Assembly: GCF_900104955.1 (NCBI RefSeq)
Contig: NZ_FNSI01000001.1
Span: 3,940,001 to 4,004,000, forward strand
Direction of reading: 5' to 3'
Length of the DNA stretch: 64,000 nt
Origin: Beijerinckia sp. 28-YEA-48
GTDB taxonomy: Bacteria > Pseudomonadota > Alphaproteobacteria > Rhizobiales > Beijerinckiaceae
This document shows, piece after piece, positions 44,991 to 55,744 of this stretch. Below the pieces are notes generated by a model that worked only from the letters and a program-made list of their open reading frames with translations, had not been told where the DNA came from and did not search any database. Each line of letters opens with the position of its first letter. Within the stretch, counting starts at the first letter, position 1. Position numbers and translations under genes: made by a program.

Positions 44991-45986
44991 ATGCGTTTTT
45001 CTGTCCACTATGTACCGGCACGCATCGTCGCCGCCCGCGATATCTCGCCGACCGTGCGGCTGATCGAGATCGCACCCGATGGCGGCACCAAGGGTTGGAC
45101 GCCAGGCTCTCATATCAATCTGTCGCTGCCGATCGGGGACAGCGGCGAGACACGTTCCTATTCGCTGATCGGCGAGCCGCATCCGCAGGTCTATCGCATC
45201 GCCGTGAAGCGTGACGATCAGGGCCGTGGCGGCTCGCGCTACATGCACGGCTGCGACGTCGGCGCCCGCCTCAACGTCAGCGAACCGCATAATAATTTCG
45301 ACCTGTCGTGGCAGGGCACCCATTACGTGCTGGTTGCCGGCGGTATCGGCGTGACGCCGGTTCACAGCATGGCCTTGGCGCTCGCCAAACGCGGCGCCAA
45401 AGTCACCGTGCTGCAGGCGGCGCGCACGCGCGCTGAGCTCGCCTTCGCCGATGAATTGTCGGCGGCGCTTGGCGACAACATTCGCTTCTTCGTCTCCGAC
45501 GAGGGCAACCGCATCGACGCAGCTGCTGAAGTCGCGGCGCTGCCGACTGACGCGGAAATCTATCTCTGCGGCCCGCTGTCGCTGGTCGATGCCTTTCGCA
45601 AGGCCTGGCGCGCCGAAGGGCGACCGATGGCGCGGCTGCGCAGCGAAACCTTCGGCTCCTCCGGCTCTTTCGCCGCCGAACCGTTCAAGGTGTTCGTCCC
45701 GGCGCTCGGCCTCGAGGTTGATGTGCCGGCCGACCGCTCCATGGCCGACGCGCTGGAAGAAGCCGGCGTTGCCGTGATCACCGACTGCAAGCGCGGCGAA
45801 TGCGGCCTGTGCGCTGTCGATATCGTCTCCTGCAACGGCGAAATCGATCATCGCGACGTGTTCCTGTCGGACCAGGAACGGCAAGAGAATGTCCGCATCT
45901 GTGCCTGCGTTTCGCGCGTCGCGGGCGGCGCCATCACCATCGATACGGGCTACCGCACCGATGCCCAGCAGGGTGTCGGCTTCTAA
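44991..45986 (+). CDS. VanB-type ferredoxin-NAD(P)H reductase component
   Basis: This reductase feeds electrons to Rieske oxygenases. The 331-residue protein has a flavin-binding RSYS at 55-58, the NAD-binding GGIGVTPV, and a C-terminal plant-type [2Fe-2S] domain with C266, C271, C274 and C304. The order FMN-NAD-[2Fe-2S] is that of vanillate demethylase and phthalate dioxygenase reductases. It is the only such reductase in the window, so it may also serve the oxygenases at 7382 and 10355. Confidence 0.92.
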   Translation: MRFSVHYVPARIVAARDISPTVRLIEIAPDGGTKGWTPGSHINLSLPIGDSGETRSYSLIGEPHPQVYRIAVKRDDQGRGGSRYMHGCDVGARLNVSEPHNNFDLSWQGTHYVLVAGGIGVTPVHSMALALAKRGAKVTVLQAARTRAELAFADELSAALGDNIRFFVSDEGNRIDAAAEVAALPTDAEIYLCGPLSLVDAFRKAWRAEGRPMARLRSETFGSSGSFAAEPFKVFVPALGLEVDVPADRSMADALEEAGVAVITDCKRGECGLCAVDIVSCNGEIDHRDVFLSDQERQENVRICACVSRVAGGAITIDTGYRTDAQQGVGF

Positions 45987-46019
45987 GCCGTTTCACTTCT
46001 CATCGCATCTGAAAAAGCA

Positions 46020-46050
46020 AAAGGCCGGCGCACTCGCCGGCCTTTCTTGT
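46020..46050. terminator. Bidirectional terminator between vanB-like gene and maeB
   Basis: AAAGGCCGGCG at 46020-46030 pairs with CGCCGGCCTTT at 46035-46045, loop CACT, followed by CTTGTTTG. A-rich sequence precedes it, which serves the opposite strand. Confidence 0.85.
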
Positions 46051-46066
46051 TTGCCTTGTTCGTTGA

Positions 46067-48361
46067 TCAGCCGCCGATATTGAAGGCTGAGAAGGCCGCC
46101 ATATTGACGATCTCGCTGTCCTTGGCGCTCATCGAAATGAACTGCACCGGCTTGTCGAGACCAACGATGAGAGGACCGATGACCGTTCCACCGCCCAGCT
46201 CTTGCAGCATTTTGGTGCTGATCGAGGCCGAGTGGAACGCCGGCATGACCAGCACATTGGCTGTGTCGGTCAACCGGCAGAACGGATAGGCGCGCATCAA
46301 TTCAGGATTAAGCGCCACATCGGCGGCCATTTCGCCATCATACTCGAAATCAAGCCGCATGCCGTCGAGGATTTTCACCGCTTCCTGCACGCGGGCCGAA
46401 CGTTCCCCCGGCGGATGGCCGAAGGTGGCGAAAGCGAGCAACGCGACACGCGGCTCGAAGCCGAGACGCCGGGCAACGCCGGCCGCTTCGATGGCGATCT
46501 GCGCGATCTCCTCGGCGGTCGGCATTTCGGTGATCGCCGTGTCGGCGACAAGCACCGTGCGCTCGCGCGCCAGCACCAGCGAGCAGCCCATCAGCCGATG
46601 ACCGGGCTTGGCATCGATGACGCGCAGCACTTCCTCGAGCGCGGTCGAGAAATTGCGCGTCATGCCGGTGACCATGGCATCCGCATCGCCCAGCGCCACC
46701 ATGGTGGCGGCGAAATGGTTGCGGTCCTGATTGATCAGACGCATGCAATCGCGGAACAGATAGCCCTTGCGCTGCATGCGCTCGTAAAGGAATTCGGCAT
46801 AGGCTTCATTGCGGTGCGACAGCGCCGCGTTGTGGATCTCGATCGACTTGTCGGAAAGATCGACGCCGATGCGCTCGGCTGCTTCCTTCACCCGATCCTC
46901 ACGGCCCACAAGGATGGCCGTGCCCATTTCCTGCGCCACGAAGGACAGCGCGCCACGGATCACCTGTTCCTCCTCGCCCTCGGCGAAGACCACCCGCTTG
47001 GGGAAACGGCGAACGCGCTGGACGATGCGCTGCAACGCGCCCGCCACCGGATCGCGCCGGGCCGAGAGCTGGCTCTGGTAAGCCACCATGTCGGTAATCT
47101 GCTTACGCGCCACGCCGGTTTCCATCGCCGCCTTGGCGACCGCCGCCGGCACGACGCTGATGAGGCGCGGATCGAACGGCACGGGGATGATGTAATCGCG
47201 ACCAAAGCGCGGGCGCGCGCCTTGATAGGCGGCGGCCACGTCGTCGGGCACGTCTTCCTGCGCCAGTTTGGCAAGCGCCAGGGTGGCGGCGATCTTCATT
47301 TCCATGTTGATCGTCGTCGCCCGCACGTCGAGCGCACCACGGAAAAGATAAGGAAAGCCGAGGACGTTGTTGACCTGGTTGGGATAGTCGGAGCGTCCGG
47401 TGGCGACGATGCAATCCTCGCGCACGGCATGGGCTTCCTCCGGCGTGATCTCCGGATCCGGGTTGGCCATGGCGAAAATAATCGGGTCCTTGGCCATCGA
47501 GCGGACCATGTCCGACGTCAGCGCGCCCTTGACCGACAGGCCGAAGAAAATATCGGCGTCGACCATGGCCTCTTCCAAGGTCCGGGCATTGGTGACGACC
47601 GCATGGGCCGACTTCCACTGGTTCATGCCCTCGGTGCGGCCGCGATAGACGACGCCCTTGGTGTCGCACAGGATGATGTTTTCCGGCGCGAAGCCGATGG
47701 CCTTGATCAGATCGAGGCAGGCGATGCCGGCAGCACCCGCGCCATTGCAGACGAGCCTGGTCTTCTTGATGTCACGGCCGGTGATCTGCATGGCATTGAG
47801 AATGCCGGCGGCGGCGATGATCGCGGTGCCGTGCTGATCGTCATGGAACACCGGAATGTCCATGAGCTCGCGCAGCTTCTCCTCGATGATGAAGCATTCC
47901 GGCGCCTTGATATCTTCAAGGTTGATGCCGCCGAAAGAGGGCCCGAGATAGCGCACCGCGTTGATGAACTGTTCCGGATCTTCCGTATCGACTTCAAGAT
48001 CGATCGAATCAATGTCGGCGAACCGCTTGAACAGAACCGACTTACCTTCCATCACCGGCTTCGAGGCGAGCGCGCCAAGATTGCCGAGACCGAGAATGGC
48101 GGTGCCGTTGGTGATGACGGCGACCATGTTGCCGCGCGTCGTATAATCGAAGGCCGTCGCTGGATCATTGGCGATGGCGAGAACGGGAATGGCGACGCCC
48201 GGAGAATAGGCCAGCGACAGATCGCGCTGGGTCGCCATCGGTTTGGTCGGGACGATTTCGAGCTTGCCCGGCTTGCCTTGGGAGTGGAAATCCAGCGCTT
48301 CCTGCTCGGTGATTTTTGGCCGTTTGTGGGCTTGCGGTCGGTTGGCGGTATCGTCGGCCAT
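46067..48361 (-). CDS. maeB: NADP-dependent malic enzyme with phosphotransacetylase-like domain
   Basis: The 764-residue protein has an N-terminal malic-enzyme part (residues about 20-430, with [38 protein letters not shown] and [12 protein letters not shown]). The C-terminal domain is homologous to phosphate acetyltransferase (about 440-760). It decarboxylates malate to pyruvate with NADP. The C-terminal domain is regulatory in known relatives. It is divergent from mutS. Confidence 0.95.
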   Translation of the reverse strand: MADDTANRPQAHKRPKITEQEALDFHSQGKPGKLEIVPTKPMATQRDLSLAYSPGVAIPVLAIANDPATAFDYTTRGNMVAVITNGTAILGLGNLGALASKPVMEGKSVLFKRFADIDSIDLEVDTEDPEQFINAVRYLGPSFGGINLEDIKAPECFIIEEKLRELMDIPVFHDDQHGTAIIAAAGILNAMQITGRDIKKTRLVCNGAGAAGIACLDLIKAIGFAPENIILCDTKGVVYRGRTEGMNQWKSAHAVVTNARTLEEAMVDADIFFGLSVKGALTSDMVRSMAKDPIIFAMANPDPEITPEEAHAVREDCIVATGRSDYPNQVNNVLGFPYLFRGALDVRATTINMEMKIAATLALAKLAQEDVPDDVAAAYQGARPRFGRDYIIPVPFDPRLISVVPAAVAKAAMETGVARKQITDMVAYQSQLSARRDPVAGALQRIVQRVRRFPKRVVFAEGEEEQVIRGALSFVAQEMGTAILVGREDRVKEAAERIGVDLSDKSIEIHNAALSHRNEAYAEFLYERMQRKGYLFRDCMRLINQDRNHFAATMVALGDADAMVTGMTRNFSTALEEVLRVIDAKPGHRLMGCSLVLARERTVLVADTAITEMPTAEEIAQIAIEAAGVARRLGFEPRVALLAFATFGHPPGERSARVQEAVKILDGMRLDFEYDGEMAADVALNPELMRAYPFCRLTDTANVLVMPAFHSASISTKMLQELGGGTVIGPLIVGLDKPVQFISMSAKDSEIVNMAAFSAFNIGG

Positions 48362-48485
48362 GGGCTCGTTCCAAATCCCTTATTTTTCAAGTGTGAATGA
48401 CCACCTTACGCCGACCCGGCAGGTATCCACAAGCATGCATGCATGCGGCGGTGCAACGCGGCTCAGGCTTTGCTAGCGTCGGTTA

Positions 48486-51212
48486 ATGTCAGCCCCAGCA
48501 GCAACCCGATCCAGCGCCCGCGATGCCGAAACACGTGTTACGCCGATGATGGCGCAATATGTGGAGATCAAGGCCGCCAATCCCGATTGCCTGCTGTTCT
48601 ACCGCATGGGCGATTTCTACGAATTGTTCTTCGCAGATGCGGAAATCGCTAGCCGTTCTCTCGGCATCGTATTGACCAAGCGCGGAAAACATCTGGGCGA
48701 AGACATACCGATGTGCGGCGTGCCGGTGGAGCGGGCAGACGATTATCTGCAACGCCTGATCGGCCTCGGCCATCGGGTCGCCGTCTGCGAGCAGACCGAG
48801 GATCCCGCCGAAGCGCGCAAGCGTGGCGGTAAATCCGTGGTGCAGCGCGGTGTCGTGCGCCTGGTCACGCCCGGCACGATCACCGAAGAACGGCTGCTGG
48901 AGCCGGGCCGAGCCAATGCTTTCCTGACCATCGCGCGGGTGCGCGTCTCCGACGAGAGCTGGAGCTATGGCCTGGCGGCCGTTGATATTTCGACCGGCGC
49001 CTTCATCCTCGGCGAGACCACCGACACAGGCTTAGCCGCTGAAATCGCCCGCATCGAACCCTCTGAAATCGTTGTCGGCGAAGCGATCTGGGATGACGAG
49101 CGCTTGCGCCGGATCATCGAGGATACGCGCATCGCCGTCGCCCCCGTCGGTCGCGACAGCAATGACACCTCGGCTGGCGGCTCGGCCGAACGGCGACTGA
49201 CCGCCTGGTTTGGCGTCGCCACGCTCGACGGCTTTGGCACCCTCAGCCGTGCCGAAATCGCCGCCGCGTCCATGGCGCTGGTTTATGTCGAGCGCACGCA
49301 GATCGGCGCTAAGCCGGCCCTCGCCTTCCCCACGCGTTTCAAGCGTGGAACGACGATGGAAATCGACGCGGCGACGCGCGCCAATCTGGAATTGACGCGC
49401 ACCCTGTCGGGCCATCGCGACGGATCGTTGATCGCCGCCATCGACATGACGGTGACGCCAGCCGGCGGCCGCCTGCTGGCGGAGCGGCTGGCCGGCCCTC
49501 TCACCGATCCCACAGCTATCGCGGAGCGGGCCGAGGCGGTCGCCTTCCTGCTGGCGCAAAGAGATTTGCGCGACAGCCTGCGGACGCAATTGCGCCAGGC
49601 GCCGGATTTCGCCCGCTCCTTTTCGCGTCTCGCGCTTGGGCGCGGTGGCCCACGCGACCTGGCCGCCTTGCGCGATGGCTTGAACGCGGCGGCCGCGGTC
49701 GCCGTACAATTGCATGACATCAGCGACCTGCCGGAGCATTTGCGCGCCGCCGCGCGCATTGGTAGCGAGATCGACCCCAGCATCGCGCAGGAATTGCAGC
49801 AGGCGCTGGCCGAAGACCTGCCGCTGAACAAGCGCGACGGTGGTTTCATCGCCAAAGGCTTTGAACCTGTGCTCGACGAGACACGGGCGCTGCGCGACGA
49901 AAGCCGCCGCGTCATCGCCAGCTTGCAGGCGCGCTATAGCGAGATAGCCGGCACCAAGCAGCTCAAGATCAAGCATAATAATTTCCTCGGCTTCTTCATC
50001 GAAGTGCAGCAGGCGCAGGGCGAGAAAATGCTGCGCCCGCCCTTCGACACGGAATTCATCCATCGCCAGACCATGGCCGATGCGATGCGCTTTTCGACGC
50101 GCGAACTGGGCGAGCTGGAAGCCAAGATCGCCTCGGCGGCCGATCGCGCTCTGGCGCTGGAACTCGATATTTTCGAGCGGCTGGCGCAGCGCATCCTGGA
50201 GGCCGGTGATCCTATTAAAGCTGCGGCGCAGGCCTTGGCGACGATCGATGTGGCGGCGGCGCTGGCCGAACTGGCCGAGAAGCACACGTGGTCGCGGCCG
50301 ACGGTTGATGACAGCCTGGCTTTCGTCATCGAGGGCGCGCGCCATCCCGTCGTCGAGATCTCGCTGCGCCAACGCGGCGAAAGTTTCGTCGCCAATGATT
50401 GCACATTGGCGGAAGCGAAAGACAGCAACGGGCTGATCGCCATTGTGACCGGCCCGAACATGGCCGGTAAGTCGACCTATCTGCGCCAGAACGCCTTGAT
50501 CGCCATTCTCGCGCAGATCGGCTCCTTCGTGCCGGCGCGATCGGCCCATATCGGCGTTGTCGACCGGCTGTTCTCGCGCGTTGGCGCGGCAGATGATCTG
50601 GCGCGCGGACGTTCGACCTTCATGGTCGAAATGGTCGAGACCGCCGCCATTCTCAACCAGGCGGGCGAACGCTCCTTCGTCATCCTCGATGAAATCGGCC
50701 GAGGCACCGCCACCTTCGATGGCCTGTCAATCGCCTGGGCCGCCGTTGAATTTTTGCATGCGCGCAATCGCTCGCGGACGCTATTCGCCACTCATTTCCA
50801 CGAACTGACGCAGTTGACGAAGAAGCTGCCGCGTCTCGTCAATCTCACCATGCGCGTCACCGATTGGAACGGCGACGTGGTGTTTCTGCATGAAGTGGTG
50901 AAAGGCGCGGCCGACCGCTCCTATGGTATCCAGGTGGCGCGCCTCGCCGGCCTGCCGCAGGATGTTATCGACCGGGCGCAATCGATCCTGGCTGAGCTGG
51001 AAGCCGGTGAGCGCCGCGCCCCGGTGGAGCGGATGATCGACGATCTGCCGCTGTTTGCCATCGCCAAGCCCGCGCCACCACCGCCCATGCAACCGAAGGC
51101 GGATGAGTTGCGCGCCACCCTCGACGCGCTCAATCCCGACAATCTGAGCCCGCGCGAGGCCCTTGATGCGCTTTATGCCTTGAAGAAGCAGCGCACCACC
51201 GAGGACAAGTAG
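48486..51212 (+). CDS. mutS: DNA mismatch repair protein MutS
   Basis: The 908-residue protein recognises mismatches. The N-terminal mismatch-binding motif [12 protein letters not shown] is present, as is Walker [11 protein letters not shown] at 655-664, followed by [16 protein letters not shown] and the Walker B region [12 protein letters not shown]. Length fits the family. The ATG at 48486 has a weak ribosome-binding site, but the N terminus aligns well from there. A gene beside it encodes maeB in the opposite direction. Confidence 0.97.
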   Translation: MSAPAATRSSARDAETRVTPMMAQYVEIKAANPDCLLFYRMGDFYELFFADAEIASRSLGIVLTKRGKHLGEDIPMCGVPVERADDYLQRLIGLGHRVAVCEQTEDPAEARKRGGKSVVQRGVVRLVTPGTITEERLLEPGRANAFLTIARVRVSDESWSYGLAAVDISTGAFILGETTDTGLAAEIARIEPSEIVVGEAIWDDERLRRIIEDTRIAVAPVGRDSNDTSAGGSAERRLTAWFGVATLDGFGTLSRAEIAAASMALVYVERTQIGAKPALAFPTRFKRGTTMEIDAATRANLELTRTLSGHRDGSLIAAIDMTVTPAGGRLLAERLAGPLTDPTAIAERAEAVAFLLAQRDLRDSLRTQLRQAPDFARSFSRLALGRGGPRDLAALRDGLNAAAAVAVQLHDISDLPEHLRAAARIGSEIDPSIAQELQQALAEDLPLNKRDGGFIAKGFEPVLDETRALRDESRRVIASLQARYSEIAGTKQLKIKHNNFLGFFIEVQQAQGEKMLRPPFDTEFIHRQTMADAMRFSTRELGELEAKIASAADRALALELDIFERLAQRILEAGDPIKAAAQALATIDVAAALAELAEKHTWSRPTVDDSLAFVIEGARHPVVEISLRQRGESFVANDCTLAEAKDSNGLIAIVTGPNMAGKSTYLRQNALIAILAQIGSFVPARSAHIGVVDRLFSRVGAADDLARGRSTFMVEMVETAAILNQAGERSFVILDEIGRGTATFDGLSIAWAAVEFLHARNRSRTLFATHFHELTQLTKKLPRLVNLTMRVTDWNGDVVFLHEVVKGAADRSYGIQVARLAGLPQDVIDRAQSILAELEAGERRAPVERMIDDLPLFAIAKPAPPPPMQPKADELRATLDALNPDNLSPREALDALYALKKQRTTEDK

Positions 51213-51317
51213 CGGTTAAGCATCTTCTCACCTTACCCGACGCTGCGGCACGGTATTAACCGCCGCCGTGCGCCGTCGTGATAGAACCGTGGGCATCATT
51301 GGCCCGCGCATCTGATC

Positions 51318-51887
51318 ATGTTCAACGAACCCATCAAGCTCGCCGTCGTCTCAGCCGGTCTCGCCATCGCGGTGGCGACCTATCTGGCGTCGTCGCGCGA
51401 TCCGGGCCACTCGCCGATCGCGGGATTGAGCGAACGTTTCTTCCCGAGCAGCACGCCTCATGCGGCCAAGCCGGAAGCGCCGGCCGCCAAACCGTCCGCC
51501 GCGCCCGCCTTTGGCTTTGGCCCGGTGCGCTTGCCCGCCGATCAAAGCGGTCATTATCTGGCGGTGGTCGAGATCGAAGGCCGTAGCCTGCGCATGTTGG
51601 TCGACACCGGCGCCACTTATGTCTCGCTGTCGAACCGGGACGCGGCCGCGCTGGGGCTGCGGCCGCTGCCGTCTGATTTCAAATACCGGGTGGTGACGGC
51701 GAACGGCGAGATCAGAGTCGCCCGGGCGCAGTTGCGTGAAGTGCGCCTCGGCAACATCCTGGTGCGCGATGTCGCCGCCGCGATCCTGCCGCCGGGCATC
51801 GAGACGGCCAGCCTGCTCGGCATGAGCTTTCTCAGCAAACTCAAAAGCTTCGAGGTGGCCGACGGGAGCATGGTGCTGAATCCTTAG
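51318..51887 (+). CDS. Retropepsin-like aspartic protease, TIGR02281 type
   Basis: The 189-residue protein has an N-terminal hydrophobic anchor (VVSAGLAIAVATYLAS) and a proline/alanine-rich linker. A clan AA single-domain aspartic protease follows, with the catalytic motif LVDTGATYVSL and, later, LLGMSFLSKL. It would act as a dimer in the periplasm. Such proteins are widespread in alphaproteobacteria, and few have a known target. Confidence 0.85.
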   Translation: MFNEPIKLAVVSAGLAIAVATYLASSRDPGHSPIAGLSERFFPSSTPHAAKPEAPAAKPSAAPAFGFGPVRLPADQSGHYLAVVEIEGRSLRMLVDTGATYVSLSNRDAAALGLRPLPSDFKYRVVTANGEIRVARAQLREVRLGNILVRDVAAAILPPGIETASLLGMSFLSKLKSFEVADGSMVLNP

Positions 51888-51959
51888 AACAAACCGTTTC
51901 TGCCGAAACGCCATGGATTCTGCCATTAACCGCCCGTTCAGACTGAACCTTGCAGACAG

Positions 51960-51998
51960 AAGCGTGTTATCAACGTGTTACGTTGATTTCCGACGCTT
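51960..51998 (+). promoter_or_regulatory. Nested stem-loop upstream of the phosphohexomutase gene
   Basis: ATCAACGT at 51969-51976 pairs perfectly with ACGTTGAT at 51980-51987 (loop GTT). The outer arms AAGCGT (51960-51965) and ACGCTT (51993-51998) also pair. The structure lies 43 bases before the ATG at 52041. No T-tract follows, so it may be a 5'-leader element or a dimer-binding operator. Confidence 0.4.
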
Positions 51999-52040
51999 GA
52001 GACGATTTCCTAGCCTTCCAGCCTGCGTAAAAGGACTCCC

Positions 52041-53540
52041 ATGTATCCAAAGCCCTCGCCGAGCCTCACGCCCAATACCTATGCGTTCGAATCGAGCCCC
52101 ATGGTCAAGGCGACCGGCTTTCGCGAATACGACGCACGCTGGCTTTTCGGCAAAGAAATCAATCTGATGGGCATCCAGGCCCTGGGCCTTGGCCTGGGCA
52201 CTTTGCTGCATGAAATGGGCGTCAAACCGGAACTCGCCACCGGCCACGATTACCGCTCCTATTCGGCTTCGATCAAATATGCGCTGGTCACCGGCCTGAT
52301 GGCAGCCGGCATCAAGGTGAAGGACATTGGCCTCGCTTTGTCGCCAATGGCCTATTTCGCCCAGTTCGAACTCGACTGCGCCGCCGTCGCCATGGTCACC
52401 GCTTCGCACAACGACAATGGCTGGACCGGCGTGAAAATGGGCGCGCAGCGCCCCGTCACCTTCGGGCCCGACGAAATGGGCCGCCTGCGCGACATCGTGC
52501 TGGAAGGCCGTTTTAAATATCGCGATGGCGGCAGCTATCAGTTCATCGAGAACTTTCCGGCCCGCTATCTCGCCGATCTCACCAACCGGCCGAAGCTGAA
52601 GCGCAAACTGAAAGTCGTCGCCGCCTGCGGCAATGGCACCGCCGGCGCCTTCGCGCCGCAGATGCTGGAGGCGCTCGGCTGCGAGGTCGTGCCGCTCGAC
52701 ACGGAACTCGACTACACGTTCCCGCGCTACAATCCCAATCCTGAAGACATGGAAATGCTGCATGCCATGGCGGCGAAAGTGCGCGAAGTCGGCGCCGATG
52801 TCGGCCTTGGCTTCGACGGCGATGGCGACCGCTGCGGCGTCGTCGACAACAATGGCGACGAAATCTTCGCCGACAAGATCGGCGTGATGCTGGCGCGCGA
52901 TCTCGCCAAGTTGCACAAGAACCCGACCTTTGTCGTCGACGTGAAATCGACTGGCCTCTTCGCCACCGACCCGGTGCTGCGCGAACTTGGCGTCAAGGCC
53001 GACTATTGGAAGACTGGCCATTCCTATATCAAGCGCCGCGTCACCGACCTGAAGGCGCTGGCCGGCTTCGAGAAGTCAGGCCATTTCTTCTTCAATACGC
53101 CGATCGGCCGCGGCTATGACGATGGCCTGCTCACCGCCATCCATGTGCTCGACATGCTCGATCGCAACCCGACCAAGACCATGGCCGACCTCTATGGCGC
53201 ACTGCCGAAGACCTGGGGCTCGCCGACCATGTCGCCGCACTGCGACGATGAAGTGAAATACGGCATCGTCGAAAAAGTGACGGCGCATTTCACCGATATG
53301 CACAAGAAGGGCGAAAAGCTGCTGGGCCAAAAGATCACCGACGTGATCACGGTCAATGGCGTGCGCGTGATGGTGGAAGACGGCACCTGGGGCCTGGTGC
53401 GCGCGTCCTCGAACAAGCCGGAACTGGTGGTCGTGGTCGAAAGCCCGGCGGCGGAAGCCCATATGCGCGACATGTTCAAGGCGATCGACGGCGTGCTGCG
53501 TCAATACCCGGAAGTCGGCGAATATAATCAGACGATCTAA
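52041..53540 (+). CDS. Phosphomannomutase/phosphoglucomutase
   Basis: The 499-residue alpha-D-phosphohexomutase interconverts hexose 1- and 6-phosphates for sugar-nucleotide and polysaccharide synthesis. The phosphoserine S122 lies in VTASHNDNGWTG, the magnesium loop is D259-G-D261-G-D263-R, and the sugar-binding and phosphate-binding domains follow (EKSGHFFF and RASSNKPELV). The ATG at 52041 follows AAAGGA. It is close to the ManB/AlgC group. Confidence 0.93.
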   Translation: MYPKPSPSLTPNTYAFESSPMVKATGFREYDARWLFGKEINLMGIQALGLGLGTLLHEMGVKPELATGHDYRSYSASIKYALVTGLMAAGIKVKDIGLALSPMAYFAQFELDCAAVAMVTASHNDNGWTGVKMGAQRPVTFGPDEMGRLRDIVLEGRFKYRDGGSYQFIENFPARYLADLTNRPKLKRKLKVVAACGNGTAGAFAPQMLEALGCEVVPLDTELDYTFPRYNPNPEDMEMLHAMAAKVREVGADVGLGFDGDGDRCGVVDNNGDEIFADKIGVMLARDLAKLHKNPTFVVDVKSTGLFATDPVLRELGVKADYWKTGHSYIKRRVTDLKALAGFEKSGHFFFNTPIGRGYDDGLLTAIHVLDMLDRNPTKTMADLYGALPKTWGSPTMSPHCDDEVKYGIVEKVTAHFTDMHKKGEKLLGQKITDVITVNGVRVMVEDGTWGLVRASSNKPELVVVVESPAAEAHMRDMFKAIDGVLRQYPEVGEYNQTI

Positions 53541-53548
53541 AACCCGTG

Positions 53549-53684
53549 ATTGCGAACGAAGTGAAGCAATCCAGGAGTCAAAGTGTAGCGCCATAGGTGT
53601 CAAATGCCCCTGTGACACAGGAATATTTGACGTTTTTGCGCACGCCCCTGGATTGCCGCGTCGCTGCGCTCCTCGCAATAACGG
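53549..53684. repeat. Composite palindromic repeat (copy 2 of the 1795 repeat within it)
   Basis: The left arm (53549-53575, ATTGC...GCAAT followed by CCAGG) and the right arm (53641-53684, CCTGG then ATTGC...GCAAT) face each other. The right arm matches 1795-1838 at 41 of 44 positions. Between them lie nested inverted repeats: GTCAAAT (53599-53605) with ATTTGAC (53625-53631), and CCTGTG (53609-53614) with CACAGG (53616-53621). No protein is encoded. Confidence 0.72.
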
Positions 53685-53689
53685 ATAAG

Positions 53690-53725
53690 GCGAGGATGGC
53701 AAAGCCGTCCTCGCTCTTTTCTTTT
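53690..53725 (+). terminator. Rho-independent terminator after the phosphohexomutase gene
   Basis: GCGAGGATGGC at 53690-53700 pairs with GCCGTCCTCGC at 53704-53714 (one G-T pair), loop AAA, followed by TCTTTTCTTTT at 53715-53725. Confidence 0.85.
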
Positions 53726-53729
53726 GAGC

Positions 53730-54710
53730 TTACTTACCGGCGAAGCTCGCCGCTGTCGGACAGGTGCGGTCGTTATAGGGCACCAGCCATTCGGCATGGT
53801 TGGCCTTGGTGATGATCGCGCCGGGAATGAGGATCTGCTTCGGCACGCTCTCACCACGGATGGATTTCAGCGCGATCTCAGTGGCGACGCAGCCGATCTT
53901 GAAGCCGTTGAATTCGGCGATCGCCAACAGGCTGCCATTCTTCACCGCCTCGACCGCCTCCGGCACGCCGTTGATCGAGACAACCGCGACCTTGTCGCGG
54001 CCGGCGGACTTTAGGGCTTCCGCCGCACCGAGCGCCGAAGCATCGGCTGCCGCGATGACCCCATCGATGCTGCTGAACTGCTGCATCAGATTTTCCATCA
54101 CCTGCTGGCCGAGCAAGCGCTGGAAATTGGCCGGCTGCGACGCCAGCAGTTTGATGTTGGGATATTCCTTCAGCGCCGCGTCGAAGCCGCGCTTGCGTTC
54201 GTCGCCGGTGTTGGAGCCGCGAATGCCCTCCAAGATCACCACATTGCCCTTGCCGCCGAGATGGTCGAACAGCGCCTTGGCGATGTCGTGGCCGAGCTTG
54301 AAATCATCCTGGCCAACGAAAGCGGCATAGGGTGCGTCGCCCGCCCTGTCATTGTAATTGACGATCGGCGTACCGGCCTCGATCAATCGCTTGATCGTCG
54401 GCAATTGCGCCTTCGGATCGATCGGCATGAACAGGATGATGTTGGGCTTGGTGACGCCGACGTCTTCAAGCTGCGCCATGCCTTCAGTGATATTGTTCGG
54501 CTTGGTCGGCATGTAATGACGGACCTTGGCGTCCATTTTCTTAGCCATCTGATCGACCCCGGCGCGCACGCCATCGAAATGCGGATCAACCTGGTTCTTG
54601 GTGAAGGCGGCCACCACTTCGCCGGCGGCGAAAGCCGCCTGCGTTCCTATCAACGGCACGGCAATCGCGGAGGCCGCGATGATTGACGTCACGATGCGCT
54701 TGCTCAACAT
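53730..54710 (-). CDS. Ribose-type ABC transporter substrate-binding protein
   Basis: The ATG at 54710 is chosen because GGAAGGGG precedes it and a signal peptide follows (TSIIAASAIAVPLIGTQAAFA). The 326-residue periplasmic protein has the type I sugar-binding fold: FTKNQVDPHFDGVRAGVDQMAKK, ILFMPIDPKAQLPTIKRLIEAG, GIRGSNTGDERKRGFD and DGVIAAADASALGAAEAL. It is the last gene of a minus-strand operon. The ligand may not be a sugar, given the neighbouring CoA ligase and RidA genes. Confidence 0.92.
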   Translation of the reverse strand: MLSKRIVTSIIAASAIAVPLIGTQAAFAAGEVVAAFTKNQVDPHFDGVRAGVDQMAKKMDAKVRHYMPTKPNNITEGMAQLEDVGVTKPNIILFMPIDPKAQLPTIKRLIEAGTPIVNYNDRAGDAPYAAFVGQDDFKLGHDIAKALFDHLGGKGNVVILEGIRGSNTGDERKRGFDAALKEYPNIKLLASQPANFQRLLGQQVMENLMQQFSSIDGVIAAADASALGAAEALKSAGRDKVAVVSINGVPEAVEAVKNGSLLAIAEFNGFKIGCVATEIALKSIRGESVPKQILIPGAIITKANHAEWLVPYNDRTCPTAASFAGK

Positions 54711-54763
54711 GCTCACACCCCTTCCGTTACTGCACAGTCCCCGCCTTGGAGAGGCGGTCGAAT

Positions 54764-55744
54764 TCACTTTCGTCCGCCGCGATTAAGCGCGGCGTCGGCG
54801 AGCAGCGCCAACAACAGGGTGACGCCGGTGACGACCGGATGCCATGCCGCGTCAACGTTCAGCGCATTGAGCGCTTTGACGATCAAGGTCAGGATCAACG
54901 CGCCAAGGAAGGTGCCGACGATGGTGCCGCGACCGCCAAACAGCGACGTGCCGCCAACCAGAACCGCCGCAATGGCCGGCAGCAACAAAGGCTCGCCGAT
55001 GCCAGGCTCGGCGGCGTTGAGGCGCGCGATATAGACAAGCGCCGCCAAGCCGGCCATGGCGCCGCTGAGCGCATAGAGCAAGGTGCGGCGACGCCCCACC
55101 GGAATGCCTGAGAGCACCGCCGCTGTCTCGTTAGCGCCCATGAAATAGACCTCGCGGCCCAAGGTGCTGCGCGCCAGGAAGATCAGCCCACAGAGCCCGA
55201 CCACGAGCGCGATCCAGATCGGCACCGGCACGCCGAGAAAGAAGCCGATGCCAAGGGTGCGGAAGCCCGGTGGAAAACCATAGATCGTCTGGCCGGCCAT
55301 GAAGCGATAGGCCAGGCCTTGCGCCACCCACAGCATGCCGAAGGTCGCCAGAAAAGCCGGCAGCTTGAGCCTGTTGATCAGCACGCCATTGGTGAGACCG
55401 ACCAGGGTGCCGCAAGCCAGCGCCACGGCTGCGCCCGCCATCGGCTGCCCCGTGCTCTTGATGGTCGCCGCCGCCAGGCAGGCGCAGAGGGTGAGATTGG
55501 CGCCGATCGACAGGTCGAGCCCGCCGCCAATGATCACCAGGGTCAGACCCGCTGCGATGAGGAACAACAGGCTCGCTTGGCGCAGCATGTTGAGGAGATT
55601 GTCGGCGGTGGCGAAGCCTTCGCTGACGAAGGTGAGAAACAGGCAGATGACGGCGATCAGCCCGAGCCGGATCAAAAGGCCGATCGTATCTGGATTAAGG
55701 GAGCGCCGCGTGAGCGTGGGCGCGGAAATGTTCATTGCCGTCAT
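54764..55744 (-). CDS. ABC transporter permease (RbsC/BPD_transp_2 family)
   Basis: The 326-residue permease shows eight to ten hydrophobic segments. The family regions are GGLDLSIGANLTLCA and NGVLINRLKLPAFLATFGML, and near the end, AAVLVGGTSLFGGRGTIVGTFLGA. Its ATG overlaps the stop of the preceding permease gene by ATGA. It pairs with that protein as a heterodimer. Confidence 0.92.
   Translation of the reverse strand: MTAMNISAPTLTRRSLNPDTIGLLIRLGLIAVICLFLTFVSEGFATADNLLNMLRQASLLFLIAAGLTLVIIGGGLDLSIGANLTLCACLAAATIKSTGQPMAGAAVALACGTLVGLTNGVLINRLKLPAFLATFGMLWVAQGLAYRFMAGQTIYGFPPGFRTLGIGFFLGVPVPIWIALVVGLCGLIFLARSTLGREVYFMGANETAAVLSGIPVGRRRTLLYALSGAMAGLAALVYIARLNAAEPGIGEPLLLPAIAAVLVGGTSLFGGRGTIVGTFLGALILTLIVKALNALNVDAAWHPVVTGVTLLLALLADAALNRGGRK

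Noticed and set aside
46202-48400. Long plus-strand open frame (about 730 codons) opposite maeB
   Set aside because: It mirrors the codon structure of maeB on the other strand, as is common in GC-rich DNA, and contains no recognisable domain.
49032-50549. Minus-strand frame of about 500 codons inside mutS
   Set aside because: Antisense shadow of a gene with all MutS motifs.
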